A stretch of 64,000 nucleotides of DNA, taken from assembly GCA_910579975.1 (NCBI GenBank), contig CAJTWU010000003.1, positions 41,687-105,686 on the forward strand. Direction: 5' to 3'. The notes under the pieces are model-generated. The model was not told where the DNA came from. It was given only the letters and a program-made list of their open reading frames with translations, and did not search any database. Shown piece by piece: positions 52,235-61,471 of the stretch (its first letter is position 1; each line of letters opens with the position of its first letter). Made by a program: the position numbers and the translations under genes. This DNA is from an uncultured Vampirovibrio sp. (GTDB lineage: Bacteria > Cyanobacteriota > Vampirovibrionia > Gastranaerophilales > Gastranaerophilaceae).

Positions 52235-52635
52235 TGGCAGATAATAAAGAAATCATTATGGCTACCGGACGTAGAAAATGTGCTGTTGCTGTTGTTAAAT
52301 TAGTAAAAGGCAAAGGCAGAATTTTCGTAAACGGTAAAACATTACAAGCTTATATTGGCAACATGCCGGCTGTTGAAATGATGGTTTACAGACCACTTGT
52401 TTTAACAGAAACTCAAGAAAAATATGATGTAAGAGTAAAAGCTGTAGGCGGCGGTATTGTTGCTCAAGCAGCTGCTATCAGACATGGTATTTCAAGAGCT
52501 TTACTTAAAGCTAACGAAGAATACAAGACTGTTCTTAAATCAGAAGGACTTCTTACTCGTGATGCTCGTGTTAAAGAACGTAAGAAATATGGTAGAAAGA
52601 AAGCTCGTAAGAGATTCCAATTCAGCAAACGTTAA
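52234..52635 (+). CDS. rpsI: 30S ribosomal protein S9
   Basis: 133 residues. GRRKCAVAVVKLVKGKGRIF, VGGGIVAQAAAIRHGISRAL, and the C-terminal KKARKRFQFSKR tail that reaches the P site. Confidence 0.98.
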   Translation: MADNKEIIMATGRRKCAVAVVKLVKGKGRIFVNGKTLQAYIGNMPAVEMMVYRPLVLTETQEKYDVRVKAVGGGIVAQAAAIRHGISRALLKANEEYKTVLKSEGLLTRDARVKERKKYGRKKARKRFQFSKR

Positions 52636-52653
52636 TTTGCACAAGGATATTCA

Positions 52654-52685
52654 AAAAAGCGGTTTTACAAAAACCGCTTTTTTAT
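52654..52685 (+). terminator. Terminator of the ribosomal cluster
   Basis: AAAAAAGCGGTTTT, loop ACAA, AAAACCGCTTTTTTATT: strong hairpin with a T run. Confidence 0.9.
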
Positions 52686-52936
52686 TTGCAACTCTTATAT
52701 TTACAATAAAGCATCATATCAATAATTAAAAATAGCATATTAAATAAGTATAGCCAAATGACCCAATCTCTATAAAAGAATAATTTATGCATTATTCCAC
52801 AAATATAACCCACTAAAATTAGGCTGGAAAAGGCAAAGCTTTTACCATTAACACACTTAGCTTTATATGTCTTATACGCTGCAATTGGCCAACTTATGCC
52901 AAAGCATACCATCATGCCTGCTTCAAAAATACTCAT
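52682..52936 (-). CDS. Small PQ-loop/SemiSWEET-like membrane protein
   Basis: 84 residues, three likely membrane helices. FEAGMMVCFGISWPIAAYKT then KSFAFSSLILVGYICGI: the 'SWP.a.YK..K...GKS' pattern resembles PQ-loop half-transporters (SemiSWEET). Such proteins form dimers moving small sugars, but the substrate here is unknown. GAGGT precedes ATG 52936. Confidence 0.65.
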   Translation of the reverse strand: MSIFEAGMMVCFGISWPIAAYKTYKAKCVNGKSFAFSSLILVGYICGIMHKLFFYRDWVIWLYLFNMLFLIIDMMLYCKYKSCK

Positions 52937-52993
52937 ATTAATACCTCTAGTACTTATTATAAAACTTGAATAAAAAATGGTATAAAGTTTTTA

Positions 52994-54043
52994 TTAAGAA
53001 TCTTCTCTATGCTTTGTTAAAACACTAATTATGCTTAAAACAATCATAATAAACAATAATACTGCAATATATAAAAAATAGTGCTTTAAAGTCCCTGTAA
53101 AGTATGTCGCAGCAGCACCGCCAACAATCGCAACAGATGTTAGAATTGCTACAGTTTTCTTTTGAGAAAAACCGGCTTTTAAAAGCTTGTGGTGAATGTG
53201 TTCAGCATCCGCAACAAATGGAGATTTTCCTTTCATTATTCTTCTAAGAGAAGAATAAGTGATATCCATAATAGGTACAGCAAGAACCAAGAACGGCAAC
53301 AAAATTGCCAATGTTGCACCTTTCATAACTCCGGCAATTGATAAAGTTGCAAGTAAAAATCCTGAAAATAATGCACCTGAATCGCCCATAAATATTTTTG
53401 CCGGATTAAAATTGAAAGTTAAAAAAGCGAGCATTGAACCGGCGAGAATAAAACCGATTAAAGCCGTTATTGGTTGTGCCGGAGACATTGCAGCAGCAAT
53501 TAAGGCAAGAGTTATTGAGTTAATCGTAATAACAGAACCGGCAAGTCCATCTACTCCATCTATAAAGTTAACAGCATTAGAAATTCCCACAATCCATAGT
53601 ACAGTAATTGGATATGAAAAAATCCCTAAATTAATTGCGCTTCCAAAAGGATTAAATAACGTATCTATTTTTACACCTAGAAGATAAACTATAGTTGCTA
53701 TTGAAAGCTGAATTATCAGCTTAAATTTCGCATCCAAATTATAAATATCATCAATTAAGCCTAAAAGAAACATTAACGATCCGCCTAGCAAAATACCAGA
53801 AAGTAAGCTTCCATAAGGATAATAACTTAACAAGACAAGACACAAAAAAGTAAGCATTGTACTTGTCCAAATTGCAACCCCGCCCAAACGTGAAATTGGG
53901 TTTTTGTGAATTTTTCTCTCATTAGGCACATCGACAAGTCCTTCTTTCTGTGAAAAATCAATTACAAACGGAACTATAAATACTCCTAATAAATAAGAAA
54001 TAAATGCTCCTAAAATATGTGCTTGTGTAAGTTTAATAATCAT
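52994..54043 (-). CDS. WecA/TagO-like undecaprenyl-phosphate sugar-1-phosphate transferase
   Basis: 349 residues from ATG 54043 (AAAGGA upstream). MraY/WecA superfamily membrane enzyme that attaches a HexNAc-phosphate to the lipid carrier, starting LPS O-antigen, teichoic acid or related glycans. Motifs: LGLIDDIYNLDAKFK, NAVNFIDGVDGLAGSV, NFNPAKIFMGDSGALFSG, and HIHHKLLKAGFSQKK (cytosolic His loop typical of WecA rather than MraY). Multiple membrane helices. May provide the lipid-linked sugar extended by glycosyltransferases such as that at 21497. Confidence 0.9.
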   Translation of the reverse strand: MIIKLTQAHILGAFISYLLGVFIVPFVIDFSQKEGLVDVPNERKIHKNPISRLGGVAIWTSTMLTFLCLVLLSYYPYGSLLSGILLGGSLMFLLGLIDDIYNLDAKFKLIIQLSIATIVYLLGVKIDTLFNPFGSAINLGIFSYPITVLWIVGISNAVNFIDGVDGLAGSVITINSITLALIAAAMSPAQPITALIGFILAGSMLAFLTFNFNPAKIFMGDSGALFSGFLLATLSIAGVMKGATLAILLPFLVLAVPIMDITYSSLRRIMKGKSPFVADAEHIHHKLLKAGFSQKKTVAILTSVAIVGGAAATYFTGTLKHYFLYIAVLLFIMIVLSIISVLTKHREDS

Positions 54044-54057
54044 AATTTGTCCTTTGT

Positions 54058-54109
54058 TAAATTTCGACACCTCTCCTTACCCCTCTCCTCAAGGAGAGTG
54101 CAAGAGAAG
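54058..54109 (-). terminator. Inverted repeat after glyA
   Basis: CTCTCCT / AGGAGAG with loop CA or CAA (around 54082-54098), in the gap between glyA and the WecA-like gene on the minus strand. T run is weak. Confidence 0.4.
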
Positions 54110-55345
54110 CTAGTATAACGGATGAGCTTCGCAAAGCTTCAAAGACTCTTTTCTTAGCTTATCCAAAACTTCTTCATTTTCAGAATTTTTGATTGCTTCA
54201 GCAATAATTCTTGCAACCTCTCTCATATCATTTTCTTTAAATCCTCGTGTTGTCATAGCAGCAGAACCTAATCTGATACCGCTTGTAACAAACGGACTTT
54301 GAGGGTCGTTTGGAACAGTATTTTTGTTAGCTGTAATACCAACTCTTTCTAAGATATTTGCCATATCCTTGCCAGTTTTACCTGTTTTTCTTAAATCAAG
54401 AGTCATAAGATGGTTTTCAGTCATACCGCCAACTATATCCAAACCTTCATCAAGAAGTCCTTGTGCCAATGCTTTTGCATTTTTAACAATTTGTTTAGCA
54501 TATTCTTTAAATTCAGGCTGCATTGCTTCTTTAAGTGCAACTGCTTTACCGGCTATAATATGTTCTAACGGTCCGCCTTGAGTTCCAGGGAATACTGCTT
54601 TATCTATCATCAAAGCAAATTCTTCGTCACACATAATAATACCGCCTCTAGGTCCTCTTAAAGTTTTATGTGTTGTAGTTGTTACAAAATGCGCGTAACC
54701 AGCCGGAGACGGGTGGACTCCGCCGGCAATCAGCCCTGCTATATGAGCAATATCAGCTAGCAGATATGCACCGACTTCATCGGCAATTTCTCTAAACTTT
54801 TTAAAATCGATTACTTTAGAATAATTTGAAGCACCGCAAATAATCAATTTTGGCTGGTGTTCTTGAGCCATTTTACGAACATCTTCATAATCAATATTAC
54901 CGTTTTCATCTACACCATAGCTCTTTACATCAAAGTACATACCTGAAAAATTAACAGGTGAGCCGTGACTCAAATGTCCGCCGTTTGATAAATCCATTCC
55001 TAAAACTTTATCACCTGGTTTAAGAACTGCTAAAAATACAGCCATATTTGCTTGAGCACCAGCGTGAGGCTGAACATTAGCATGAGCCATCCCAAAAAGT
55101 TCACATGCTCTTTTTTGAGCAAGTTCTTCAATTTTATCAATAACTTCACAACCATTATAATAACGCTTATGAGGCTTACCTTCTGAGTATTTGTTTGTAA
55201 GAACTGTTCCACAAGCTTCCATAACAGCAGGGGAAGTAAAGTTTTCACTAGCAATCAGCTCTATTGTTGTCTGTTGGCGCTTAAGTTCTTCTTCTATATA
55301 TTGTGCTATATCAGCATCTGTTTTTTTAATATTTTCTAAATTCAT
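54110..55345 (-). CDS. glyA: Serine hydroxymethyltransferase
   Basis: Converts serine and THF to glycine and 5,10-methylene-THF. 411 residues from ATG 55345, five bases after GGAGGGG. PLP Lys in THFVTTTTHKTLRGPRGGII; also YSEGKPHKRYYNGCE and VQPHAGAQANMAVF. Adjacent to trmFO, which uses the methylene-THF. Confidence 0.97.
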   Translation of the reverse strand: MNLENIKKTDADIAQYIEEELKRQQTTIELIASENFTSPAVMEACGTVLTNKYSEGKPHKRYYNGCEVIDKIEELAQKRACELFGMAHANVQPHAGAQANMAVFLAVLKPGDKVLGMDLSNGGHLSHGSPVNFSGMYFDVKSYGVDENGNIDYEDVRKMAQEHQPKLIICGASNYSKVIDFKKFREIADEVGAYLLADIAHIAGLIAGGVHPSPAGYAHFVTTTTHKTLRGPRGGIIMCDEEFALMIDKAVFPGTQGGPLEHIIAGKAVALKEAMQPEFKEYAKQIVKNAKALAQGLLDEGLDIVGGMTENHLMTLDLRKTGKTGKDMANILERVGITANKNTVPNDPQSPFVTSGIRLGSAAMTTRGFKENDMREVARIIAEAIKNSENEEVLDKLRKESLKLCEAHPLY

Positions 55346-55371
55346 CATATCCCCTCCCATTAATAAATCGA

Positions 55372-56676
55372 TTATATCACAAAATTCTCCAATGACTCCA
55401 GAGCTCTTTTTGCTAAAAGTTCATTTTTAAGCTTTTTATTCTTACGTTCTTTTTTAGGAAGCTCAATTGGAGGAACAAGCGCCCAATTTGAATTAATAGG
55501 CTGAAACTGAGTGTGTTCTGAATCTGAAATATAACGTGTTAGAGCTCCTAATATTGTAATTTCTGGAAGGACAACAGGTTCCTCACCCAAAATTCTTTTA
55601 GCCATATTTATACCGGCAAGCATGCCTGTTGCAATTGACTCTGTATAACCTTCAGTTCCTGTAAGTTGTCCGGCAAAGAACAATCCTTTGCGCTCCCTTG
55701 CTTCCAATGTTGAATTAAGAACAGCCGGACTGTTTATAAAAGTATTACGGTGCATAACTCCATAACGTACAATATTACAGTTCTCTAGCCCTGGAATTGA
55801 CTGAAGCAATTCTTTTTGAGCACCCCATTTCAGGTTAGTTTGAAAACCTACAAGATTAAACAATGTTTTTGCAGAATTATCTTGTCTAAGCTGCACTACA
55901 GCATAATTTTCAATTCCTGTTCTATCATCCACAAGTCCGACCGGTTTCATAGGTCCAAAACGTAGTGTATCAACGCCGCGTGAAGCAAGAACTTCTACTG
56001 GTAAACAAGACTCAAAGAATTTTGATTTCTTATCTATTTCATGCTGTTCAATGCGAGGTGCATTAATTAGAATATTATAAAACTTTTCATACTCTTCTTT
56101 GTTTAACGGACAATTAATATAAGAAGCTTCGCCCTTATTGTACCTTGAAGCCCAGAATGCTTTATCAAAATTTATTGAGTCAACTTCTACAATCGGAGCA
56201 ATCGCATCAAAGAAATGAAGATGTTCACTTTTAGTAAACTCTTTTATTTTTTCTGCTAATACATCACTCGTTAATGGTCCTGAAGCAATAATAACATTTC
56301 CTTCAGGAATTTCTGTTATTTCTTCTCTGATTAACTCAATATTAGGCTCTTCTTCAATCCTTTTTGTAACGGCTTTTGAAAAATCTTCTCTTGCAATAGC
56401 CAAGGCATTTCCAGCTGGAACAGCATTTTCAATAGCTATTTTTATTAATTCTCCGCCTAAAACTTCCATTTCTTTCTTGAGAAGTCCGCTCGCATTAGTA
56501 ATATCAGATGAGCCTAAACTATTTGAACAAACAAATTCTGCACAATCAGAACCAACATGAGCTCCTGTGGTTTTATCAGGTCTCATTTCATATAATTTTA
56601 CTTTTATTCCTCGTTTTGCAAGCTGTAAAGCCGCTTCTGAACCGGCAAGACCGGCACCGATTATTTTTACTTCCAT
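55372..56676 (-). CDS. trmFO: Methylene-THF--tRNA-(uracil-5-)-methyltransferase TrmFO
   Basis: 434 residues. Makes m5U54 in tRNA using methylene-THF and FADH2. FAD-binding VKIIGAGLAGSEAALQLAKR at the N-terminus, EMRPDKTTGAHVGSDCAEFV, CSNSLGS, and GPMKPVGLVDDRTG. Replaces SAM-dependent TrmA. glyA follows after 26 bases. Confidence 0.97.
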   Translation of the reverse strand: MEVKIIGAGLAGSEAALQLAKRGIKVKLYEMRPDKTTGAHVGSDCAEFVCSNSLGSSDITNASGLLKKEMEVLGGELIKIAIENAVPAGNALAIAREDFSKAVTKRIEEEPNIELIREEITEIPEGNVIIASGPLTSDVLAEKIKEFTKSEHLHFFDAIAPIVEVDSINFDKAFWASRYNKGEASYINCPLNKEEYEKFYNILINAPRIEQHEIDKKSKFFESCLPVEVLASRGVDTLRFGPMKPVGLVDDRTGIENYAVVQLRQDNSAKTLFNLVGFQTNLKWGAQKELLQSIPGLENCNIVRYGVMHRNTFINSPAVLNSTLEARERKGLFFAGQLTGTEGYTESIATGMLAGINMAKRILGEEPVVLPEITILGALTRYISDSEHTQFQPINSNWALVPPIELPKKERKNKKLKNELLAKRALESLENFVI

Positions 56677-56677
56677 T

Positions 56678-57259
56678 TTATTTTCCTTTTTTAGACAAAA
56701 ACTCTATTTCATTTTTTGTCTCAGGTCCTGCATCTTTATCAAATACTGACCATAATAATAACACACTCATTACAACAATCCATAAAATTGCAAAAAATTT
56801 TAGTTCAGAATCAGATGCGCCACTTGATATAGTATAAGAAGGTTTTTCTCCATTTTTATATAAATAAAACTCTTGAAGCTCTTTTGCGCACAATCTTCTA
56901 GAAGCATTATCACCATTGTGTTCTATTCCACTAAAAACATCTTCAATATAAGGCTTTATAAATATTTTTTTATTATTAATTTTGATTTGATAATAAAAAT
57001 GAGTTGAAGTTACTCTTCGGACACTGCCCCTTTTTCCCCATATTTCTCGTCTTTGTTCAACTATATCGAAATTAGTGTTTTCTTTAACCTTAATTCTTTT
57101 ATTAAAAGTTATACCACCCCAAAAACTTTGTTTAATTTTACATACTTTATCAGAAGAACAAGTCATAGTTTCTGATAAAGGATTCATTAAAGGTAAGACT
57201 ATTAATCCAGCAATAAGCAAAACTAAGAAAAAGACCGTTGTATTTATTTGTTTTTGCAT
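56678..57259 (-). CDS. Membrane protein of unknown function
   Basis: 193 residues. A membrane helix at each end (~8-28, VFFLVLLIAGLIVLPLMN; ~155-178, FFAILWIVVMSVLLLWSVF) and an extracytoplasmic beta-rich middle with a Cys pair (TCSSDKVCKIKQSFW). One base upstream of trmFO, and 5 bases downstream of the diguanylate cyclase gene, so in one operon. No family recognised. Confidence 0.7.
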   Translation of the reverse strand: MQKQINTTVFFLVLLIAGLIVLPLMNPLSETMTCSSDKVCKIKQSFWGGITFNKRIKVKENTNFDIVEQRREIWGKRGSVRRVTSTHFYYQIKINNKKIFIKPYIEDVFSGIEHNGDNASRRLCAKELQEFYLYKNGEKPSYTISSGASDSELKFFAILWIVVMSVLLLWSVFDKDAGPETKNEIEFLSKKGK

Positions 57260-57264
57260 TCTTA

Positions 57265-59073
57265 CTATTCTACCTTTCCGACCTGATTTCTGCCGTGTTC
57301 TTTTGCGTAATATAAACCTTTATCTGCATACTCAATCAACTCTTGCGCTGTTTGAGCATTATCAGGAAAAGTCGAAACTCCTAAGCTTATTGTAACATTA
57401 CCTGTTTCAGTCGCATTTAGCTGGAACGGTCTCTCTGCTATTGCTTTACAAAGTCTGTTAGCGTTATTAACTGCTTCCTGATTAGCTGTATTAGGCAAAA
57501 TAATACTCATTTCTTCACCACCATATCTGCAAACAAAATCAGTAGTTCGTGAATTTTTCTTTAAGGTTTGAGCAACTTGTTTCAACACAGCATCCCCAGC
57601 TTGATGACCATAAGTATCATTAAACTTCTTAAAGAAATCGATATCAATAATAATTAATGAAAACGGTTGACCATAACGTCTTGATGTTTCAATTTGATTT
57701 CTCAAAGCATCCTGAAAATATCTATGATTATATAATTCAGTCAAACCATCAACAGTTGCAAGTTTATATTGATACTCAAAATCTCTTGATTTAATTAAAT
57801 ATTTTGCAAGATAAGATAGCGCAAAGGCAATCATAATAGCAATTGTCGGTAAAACAACAGGTATCCAAAGATTAGCCCCGCTCATTAAATAATACGAAAC
57901 TAAAAGATAGGCTATCATAAATAATATTGTCGAAAGAACCGAAAATACAGTTGAAGCAGAATACATAACAATTAATCCGACAATAGCCACAACTCCTAGA
58001 AGGATAAGCATATTAACACCGGTTGAAGTCTGTTTAATAAAATTATTATCTAAAACATTATTAAAGAAGGTAGCATGAACTTCTGCTCCAGGATACACTC
58101 CTTCTTGTACAGGCACACTTTTATTATCCTGTAAAGACATAGCACTGGTTCCAATAATAATAACCTTGTCTTTAAAATCTAAAGAGTGAACATTAGCTTC
58201 CATTTCTTTTACAAGCTTAAACATCGGATAAACAGTATGTGTTCCACTTTTGCCATACCAGTTTAAAATAGCTTCTCCATCTTTTGTCAAAGGAATTCTT
58301 GTATCACCAACCAATAAATTTCTATCTTTATCTATAGTAAAGTTTTTTACTTCTGATGAAACATATTTACTTGCAGCACCAAAAGAAAGCAGCGGATAGT
58401 AATCCTCTTTATAGTTAATAATCGGAGAGAACGCTCTTATGATACCATCACTATTTCTTTGAGCATTAGTTGAACCTATATTGACTTTTCCGTTAATAAG
58501 TTCTTTTAAAATTGGTCTGCAATTTGTATAACTATATTTTATTTTAACATCAGAATTATTCACTAAATTCAGCTTTAAACGTTCAGGAAGTTCAACAGGG
58601 AGCCTTACATCAGTAGGCTGATTATCAAATGTCATTCCTGTATAAATATTATCATAACTATTCATAGCATTAATCAATGCGTTATCGGCCTCTCCGGTCG
58701 TACGCATTGATTTTATAAACATTAAATCAAAAATTACAGCCTGTGGTTTTTGAGATTCAATATGGTTAATCATATCAGCATAAACATTGCGTGGAATAGG
58801 CCATTCACCATATTTATCCCATAGCATTTCAAGACTTGCATCATCAATGGCTAAAAATACTATGTCTTTATTTGGAACAGGCTGTTTATGTGCAATCTTT
58901 AGAGTTTGTCTATAATCAAATGAACGGTTTTCGGCAACTTCAAAGAAAGAAGTAATAACATTTTTCAAAGTTCTGTTATTCTGTAAAAGCACAAAACCTA
59001 TTAAAAGTGTTGCCATAACAAGTAACAAGTAAGTTCCAAAAACAAACCACTTTGTCTTGATAATATTTTTCAT
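57265..59073 (-). CDS. CHASE2-domain diguanylate cyclase
   Basis: 602 residues. N-terminal membrane helix (~8-28), an extracytoplasmic CHASE2 sensor (~45-330; FLAIDDASLEMLWDKYGEWP, VIFDLMFIKS, KVIIIGTSAMSL), three C-terminal membrane helices (~345-425), and a GGDEF domain (~440-600; DGLTELYNHRYFQDAL, DIDFFKKFNDTYGHQAGD, YGGEEMSII). The inhibitory I-site RxxD (RTTD) lies just before the active-site loop. Should make cyclic-di-GMP in response to an external cue. Divergent from fliE, so it may set the motile/sessile balance. Confidence 0.92.
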   Translation of the reverse strand: MKNIIKTKWFVFGTYLLLVMATLLIGFVLLQNNRTLKNVITSFFEVAENRSFDYRQTLKIAHKQPVPNKDIVFLAIDDASLEMLWDKYGEWPIPRNVYADMINHIESQKPQAVIFDLMFIKSMRTTGEADNALINAMNSYDNIYTGMTFDNQPTDVRLPVELPERLKLNLVNNSDVKIKYSYTNCRPILKELINGKVNIGSTNAQRNSDGIIRAFSPIINYKEDYYPLLSFGAASKYVSSEVKNFTIDKDRNLLVGDTRIPLTKDGEAILNWYGKSGTHTVYPMFKLVKEMEANVHSLDFKDKVIIIGTSAMSLQDNKSVPVQEGVYPGAEVHATFFNNVLDNNFIKQTSTGVNMLILLGVVAIVGLIVMYSASTVFSVLSTILFMIAYLLVSYYLMSGANLWIPVVLPTIAIMIAFALSYLAKYLIKSRDFEYQYKLATVDGLTELYNHRYFQDALRNQIETSRRYGQPFSLIIIDIDFFKKFNDTYGHQAGDAVLKQVAQTLKKNSRTTDFVCRYGGEEMSIILPNTANQEAVNNANRLCKAIAERPFQLNATETGNVTISLGVSTFPDNAQTAQELIEYADKGLYYAKEHGRNQVGKVE

Positions 59074-59093
59074 TAAAATAACTCCCCGTATTC

Positions 59094-59255
59094 TTATATT
59101 CTATTAGCAGTATAGTTAATTTGCCCTTTTTTTGCAAGGTTAGTAAAAGCCCCTTTTTCAATAAGAGCATTGTTTAGTTTCAACATTTCTGTTGAGCGAA
59201 ATAAATCCACAGGGTTTTGTAAATATTTAAGTAAGCATTCTTCATGTAAATTCAT
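59094..59255 (-). CDS. Possible small protein upstream of the diguanylate cyclase
   Basis: 53 residues from ATG 59255 (MNLHEECLLKYLQNPVDLFR...). A longer frame reaches 59360 but would overlap the fliE promoter. Ribosome site is weak. Not recognised; may not be a gene. Confidence 0.35.
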   Translation of the reverse strand: MNLHEECLLKYLQNPVDLFRSTEMLKLNNALIEKGAFTNLAKKGQINYTANRI

Positions 59256-59340
59256 AGTAATCACTTCTTCGTCAAAGATTGACAAATCTTTAATAATAAT
59301 TAAACAGATACTGCATATGTATGATTTCTGTTCAAAAAGA

Positions 59341-59367
59341 TAAACCAAATTCAAAATCATCCGATAA
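59341..59367 (+). promoter_or_regulatory. Sigma-28-type promoter of the fliE operon
   Basis: TAAA (59341-59344), 15 bases, TCCGATAA (59360-59367). Fits the TAAA-N15-GCCGATAA arrangement except for the first -10 base and the extended -35. ATG of fliE is 21 bases downstream. Confidence 0.6.
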
Positions 59368-59387
59368 ATAAAATAAAGAGGTGCAAT

Positions 59388-59729
59388 ATGTTTAATGGTT
59401 TTTATCCAAGATATGATTTAGAAGCAAGAATACAACACACAAAACTTGATTCTTGGGGCTATGATATTCCATCAGCACGTATGAACCGTGTGGAAGAACC
59501 TTCAACTGCTAATTTTTCCAGTGTAATGTCCGGATTAGTAGAAAATCTTAATACAGAAATGAACGCACCTGATAACCTGTTAAAAGATGCAATGATGGGT
59601 AATGAAAACGTAGATGTACACGACGTTATGACCGCAATGTCCAAAGCAGAAATCAGTATTACAGTTGCAACCACTGCTGTGGGTAAAGTCATCCAAGCGT
59701 ATGATAAAATTATGCAATTACAGATTTAG
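59388..59729 (+). CDS. fliE: Flagellar basal-body protein FliE
   Basis: 113 residues. Pattern of FliE: FSSVMSGLVENLNTEMNAPD, VDVHDVMTAMSKAEISITVA then VIQAYDKIMQL (usual RNK.V.AYQEIM; here RNK is absent). An N-terminal extension of ~40 residues precedes the FliE core. FliE joins the MS ring to the rod. Found only in flagellar systems, not in injectisomes. GAGGT precedes ATG 59388. Confidence 0.85.
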   Translation: MFNGFYPRYDLEARIQHTKLDSWGYDIPSARMNRVEEPSTANFSSVMSGLVENLNTEMNAPDNLLKDAMMGNENVDVHDVMTAMSKAEISITVATTAVGKVIQAYDKIMQLQI

Positions 59730-59777
59730 GCTTCTCAATAACGGCATATATGTGTATAATGATATAGGGAAGGATAT

Positions 59778-61439
59778 ATGGACTTAAAGAGTTTATTACA
59801 AAATAAAATGGTTTTAGCAATAATTGTAGGCGGTATTGTGCTAATACTTGCTATTTCAATCATTTGTGCTCTTGCAGGCTCCAAAGATTCAAAATCAGAC
59901 GCTATAGAAGTAAGTAATGAACCTTTAAAAGAAGATGTTGATATCCTTACCACAGATAACCTTGGTAAAGCTCTCGAAATCCAGGCTCTTTTGGCAAAAC
60001 ACGGTATTGTACTAGCACGAAGTGTTGACGGTACAAAATCTGTTTTAAAACTTAAAAAAGGCGACTGTACTACCGGGATGAAAAAATGTACAACAGAACA
60101 GCGCGATAAAGCACTTATGATTATCGTTGAAAGCGGTTTGTATGACCAGAATGTAGGCTTAGAAGTTTTTGATAAAGGTGATTTTACTTCTACAAAAGAA
60201 GATAAAAGAATACGTCTTGTTCGTGCTATGAACGGTGAACTTGCACGTTTAATCAAGAGAATTGACGGGATTGAAAACGCCTCCGTATTCATCTCAATTC
60301 CTGAACAAACAATGTTTTCATCTATGCAAAAACCTGTAACAGCAACCGTACAATTAACAGTTTCCGTAGGACAAGTTCTTGATATGGGTAAAATTAAAGC
60401 TGTTTCAAACCTTCTTTTAGGAAGTGTTTCAGGCCTAACTTCCGAAAACATTTCAATTACAGATACAAACGGTCACGTTTACAACAGTCTTGTTGATGCA
60501 CAATCAGAAATGCTTGACAGACTTCGTGAAAATGATAAATATATGCAGGAAAAAGTTTCTGCTCAATTGAACAGATTAATCGGTTCAGGTAAGTATGTTG
60601 CAACAGTTTCAACATTCTTGAAACAAGCTCCTGTAGAAAGATTTACAATTGAATACGATCCGACAAGAAAAACAGCTGTAAACGAACAGACTTTCTCTGA
60701 AGGATTGGGCGACCAAACTCAAGATGTTAATAAAAACACAAATGCCGTAAGCGTTTATCTTCCAAACGGCTTACCGGCTGGAAGTTCAGATTCTTCTCAA
60801 AACAGAAGTTATTCTAGAACTGCACGCGAAACCCAGTTTGGCGTAACCAAAGTTCAAACAAATGAGTATATGTCACCGGGCGTTTTAGAAGAAATTTCAA
60901 TTGCCGTGACATTAGAAAAAGATGCGCTTCCTGTAGAATTAACTCTTGAAGAATTAAAAGAACTTGTTGCAAATGCGGCAAGCCCTAAAGCAAGTGCTGA
61001 TAATGTAACAATTGCATTTGCAGAAAGTTTAGATCCATTTATGGCTGGTGATAAAAATGTAAAAGCTCCAATTAAAGCAGAGCACGGTAATCCTTGGTGG
61101 TTAGCTGTAGCACTACTTGCCGGTGGCTTATTCTTCGGGCACAAAGCACTTTCTCAAAAAATAGCAGCTGCAAAAGCGGCTCAAGAAGAGGAAATGATTA
61201 GATTAAGAGAGCAGAATGCGGCTCAAGAACAGCAAATCAAAGATTTGAGTGCAAATGCAGCAAGCTTAATCGAAAAACAATCACAGCTTCAGCAAGGTTT
61301 ATTAGAACAACAAAGCAGACCACAAATTAGAACATCAGGAGCTGATATCAGAGATGCTTTAAGAGAACTAAAACGCGAGTTTGAAGGTGTCGATGAAGCT
61401 GAAGCCGGTGAAAGAATTAGAAGTTGGATTGAACAATAA
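59778..61439 (+). CDS. fliF: Flagellar M-ring protein FliF
   Basis: 553 residues, full length. N-terminal membrane helix (~10-32), YscJ/FliF ring domain (~45-215: EIQALLAKHGIVL, LVRAMNGELARLIKRIDGIE, FISIPEQTMFSS, VSNLLLGSVSGLTSENISI), a second ring-building part with a Ser/Asn-rich insert, a second membrane helix (~438-456, WWLAVALLAGGLFFGHKA) and a cytoplasmic coiled tail. The last residues AGERIRSWIEQ resemble the FliG-binding tail 'VA.LIR.WL'. Forms the MS ring. Confidence 0.9.
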   Translation: MDLKSLLQNKMVLAIIVGGIVLILAISIICALAGSKDSKSDAIEVSNEPLKEDVDILTTDNLGKALEIQALLAKHGIVLARSVDGTKSVLKLKKGDCTTGMKKCTTEQRDKALMIIVESGLYDQNVGLEVFDKGDFTSTKEDKRIRLVRAMNGELARLIKRIDGIENASVFISIPEQTMFSSMQKPVTATVQLTVSVGQVLDMGKIKAVSNLLLGSVSGLTSENISITDTNGHVYNSLVDAQSEMLDRLRENDKYMQEKVSAQLNRLIGSGKYVATVSTFLKQAPVERFTIEYDPTRKTAVNEQTFSEGLGDQTQDVNKNTNAVSVYLPNGLPAGSSDSSQNRSYSRTARETQFGVTKVQTNEYMSPGVLEEISIAVTLEKDALPVELTLEELKELVANAASPKASADNVTIAFAESLDPFMAGDKNVKAPIKAEHGNPWWLAVALLAGGLFFGHKALSQKIAAAKAAQEEEMIRLREQNAAQEQQIKDLSANAASLIEKQSQLQQGLLEQQSRPQIRTSGADIRDALRELKREFEGVDEAEAGERIRSWIEQ

Positions 61440-61471
61440 TATTTATCCAAACGGGGTAGGGGAATTTAAAT

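Noticed and set aside
59735..60451. Long open frame antisense to fliF
   Set aside because: Shadow of the fliF coding region, no ribosome site, no domain.
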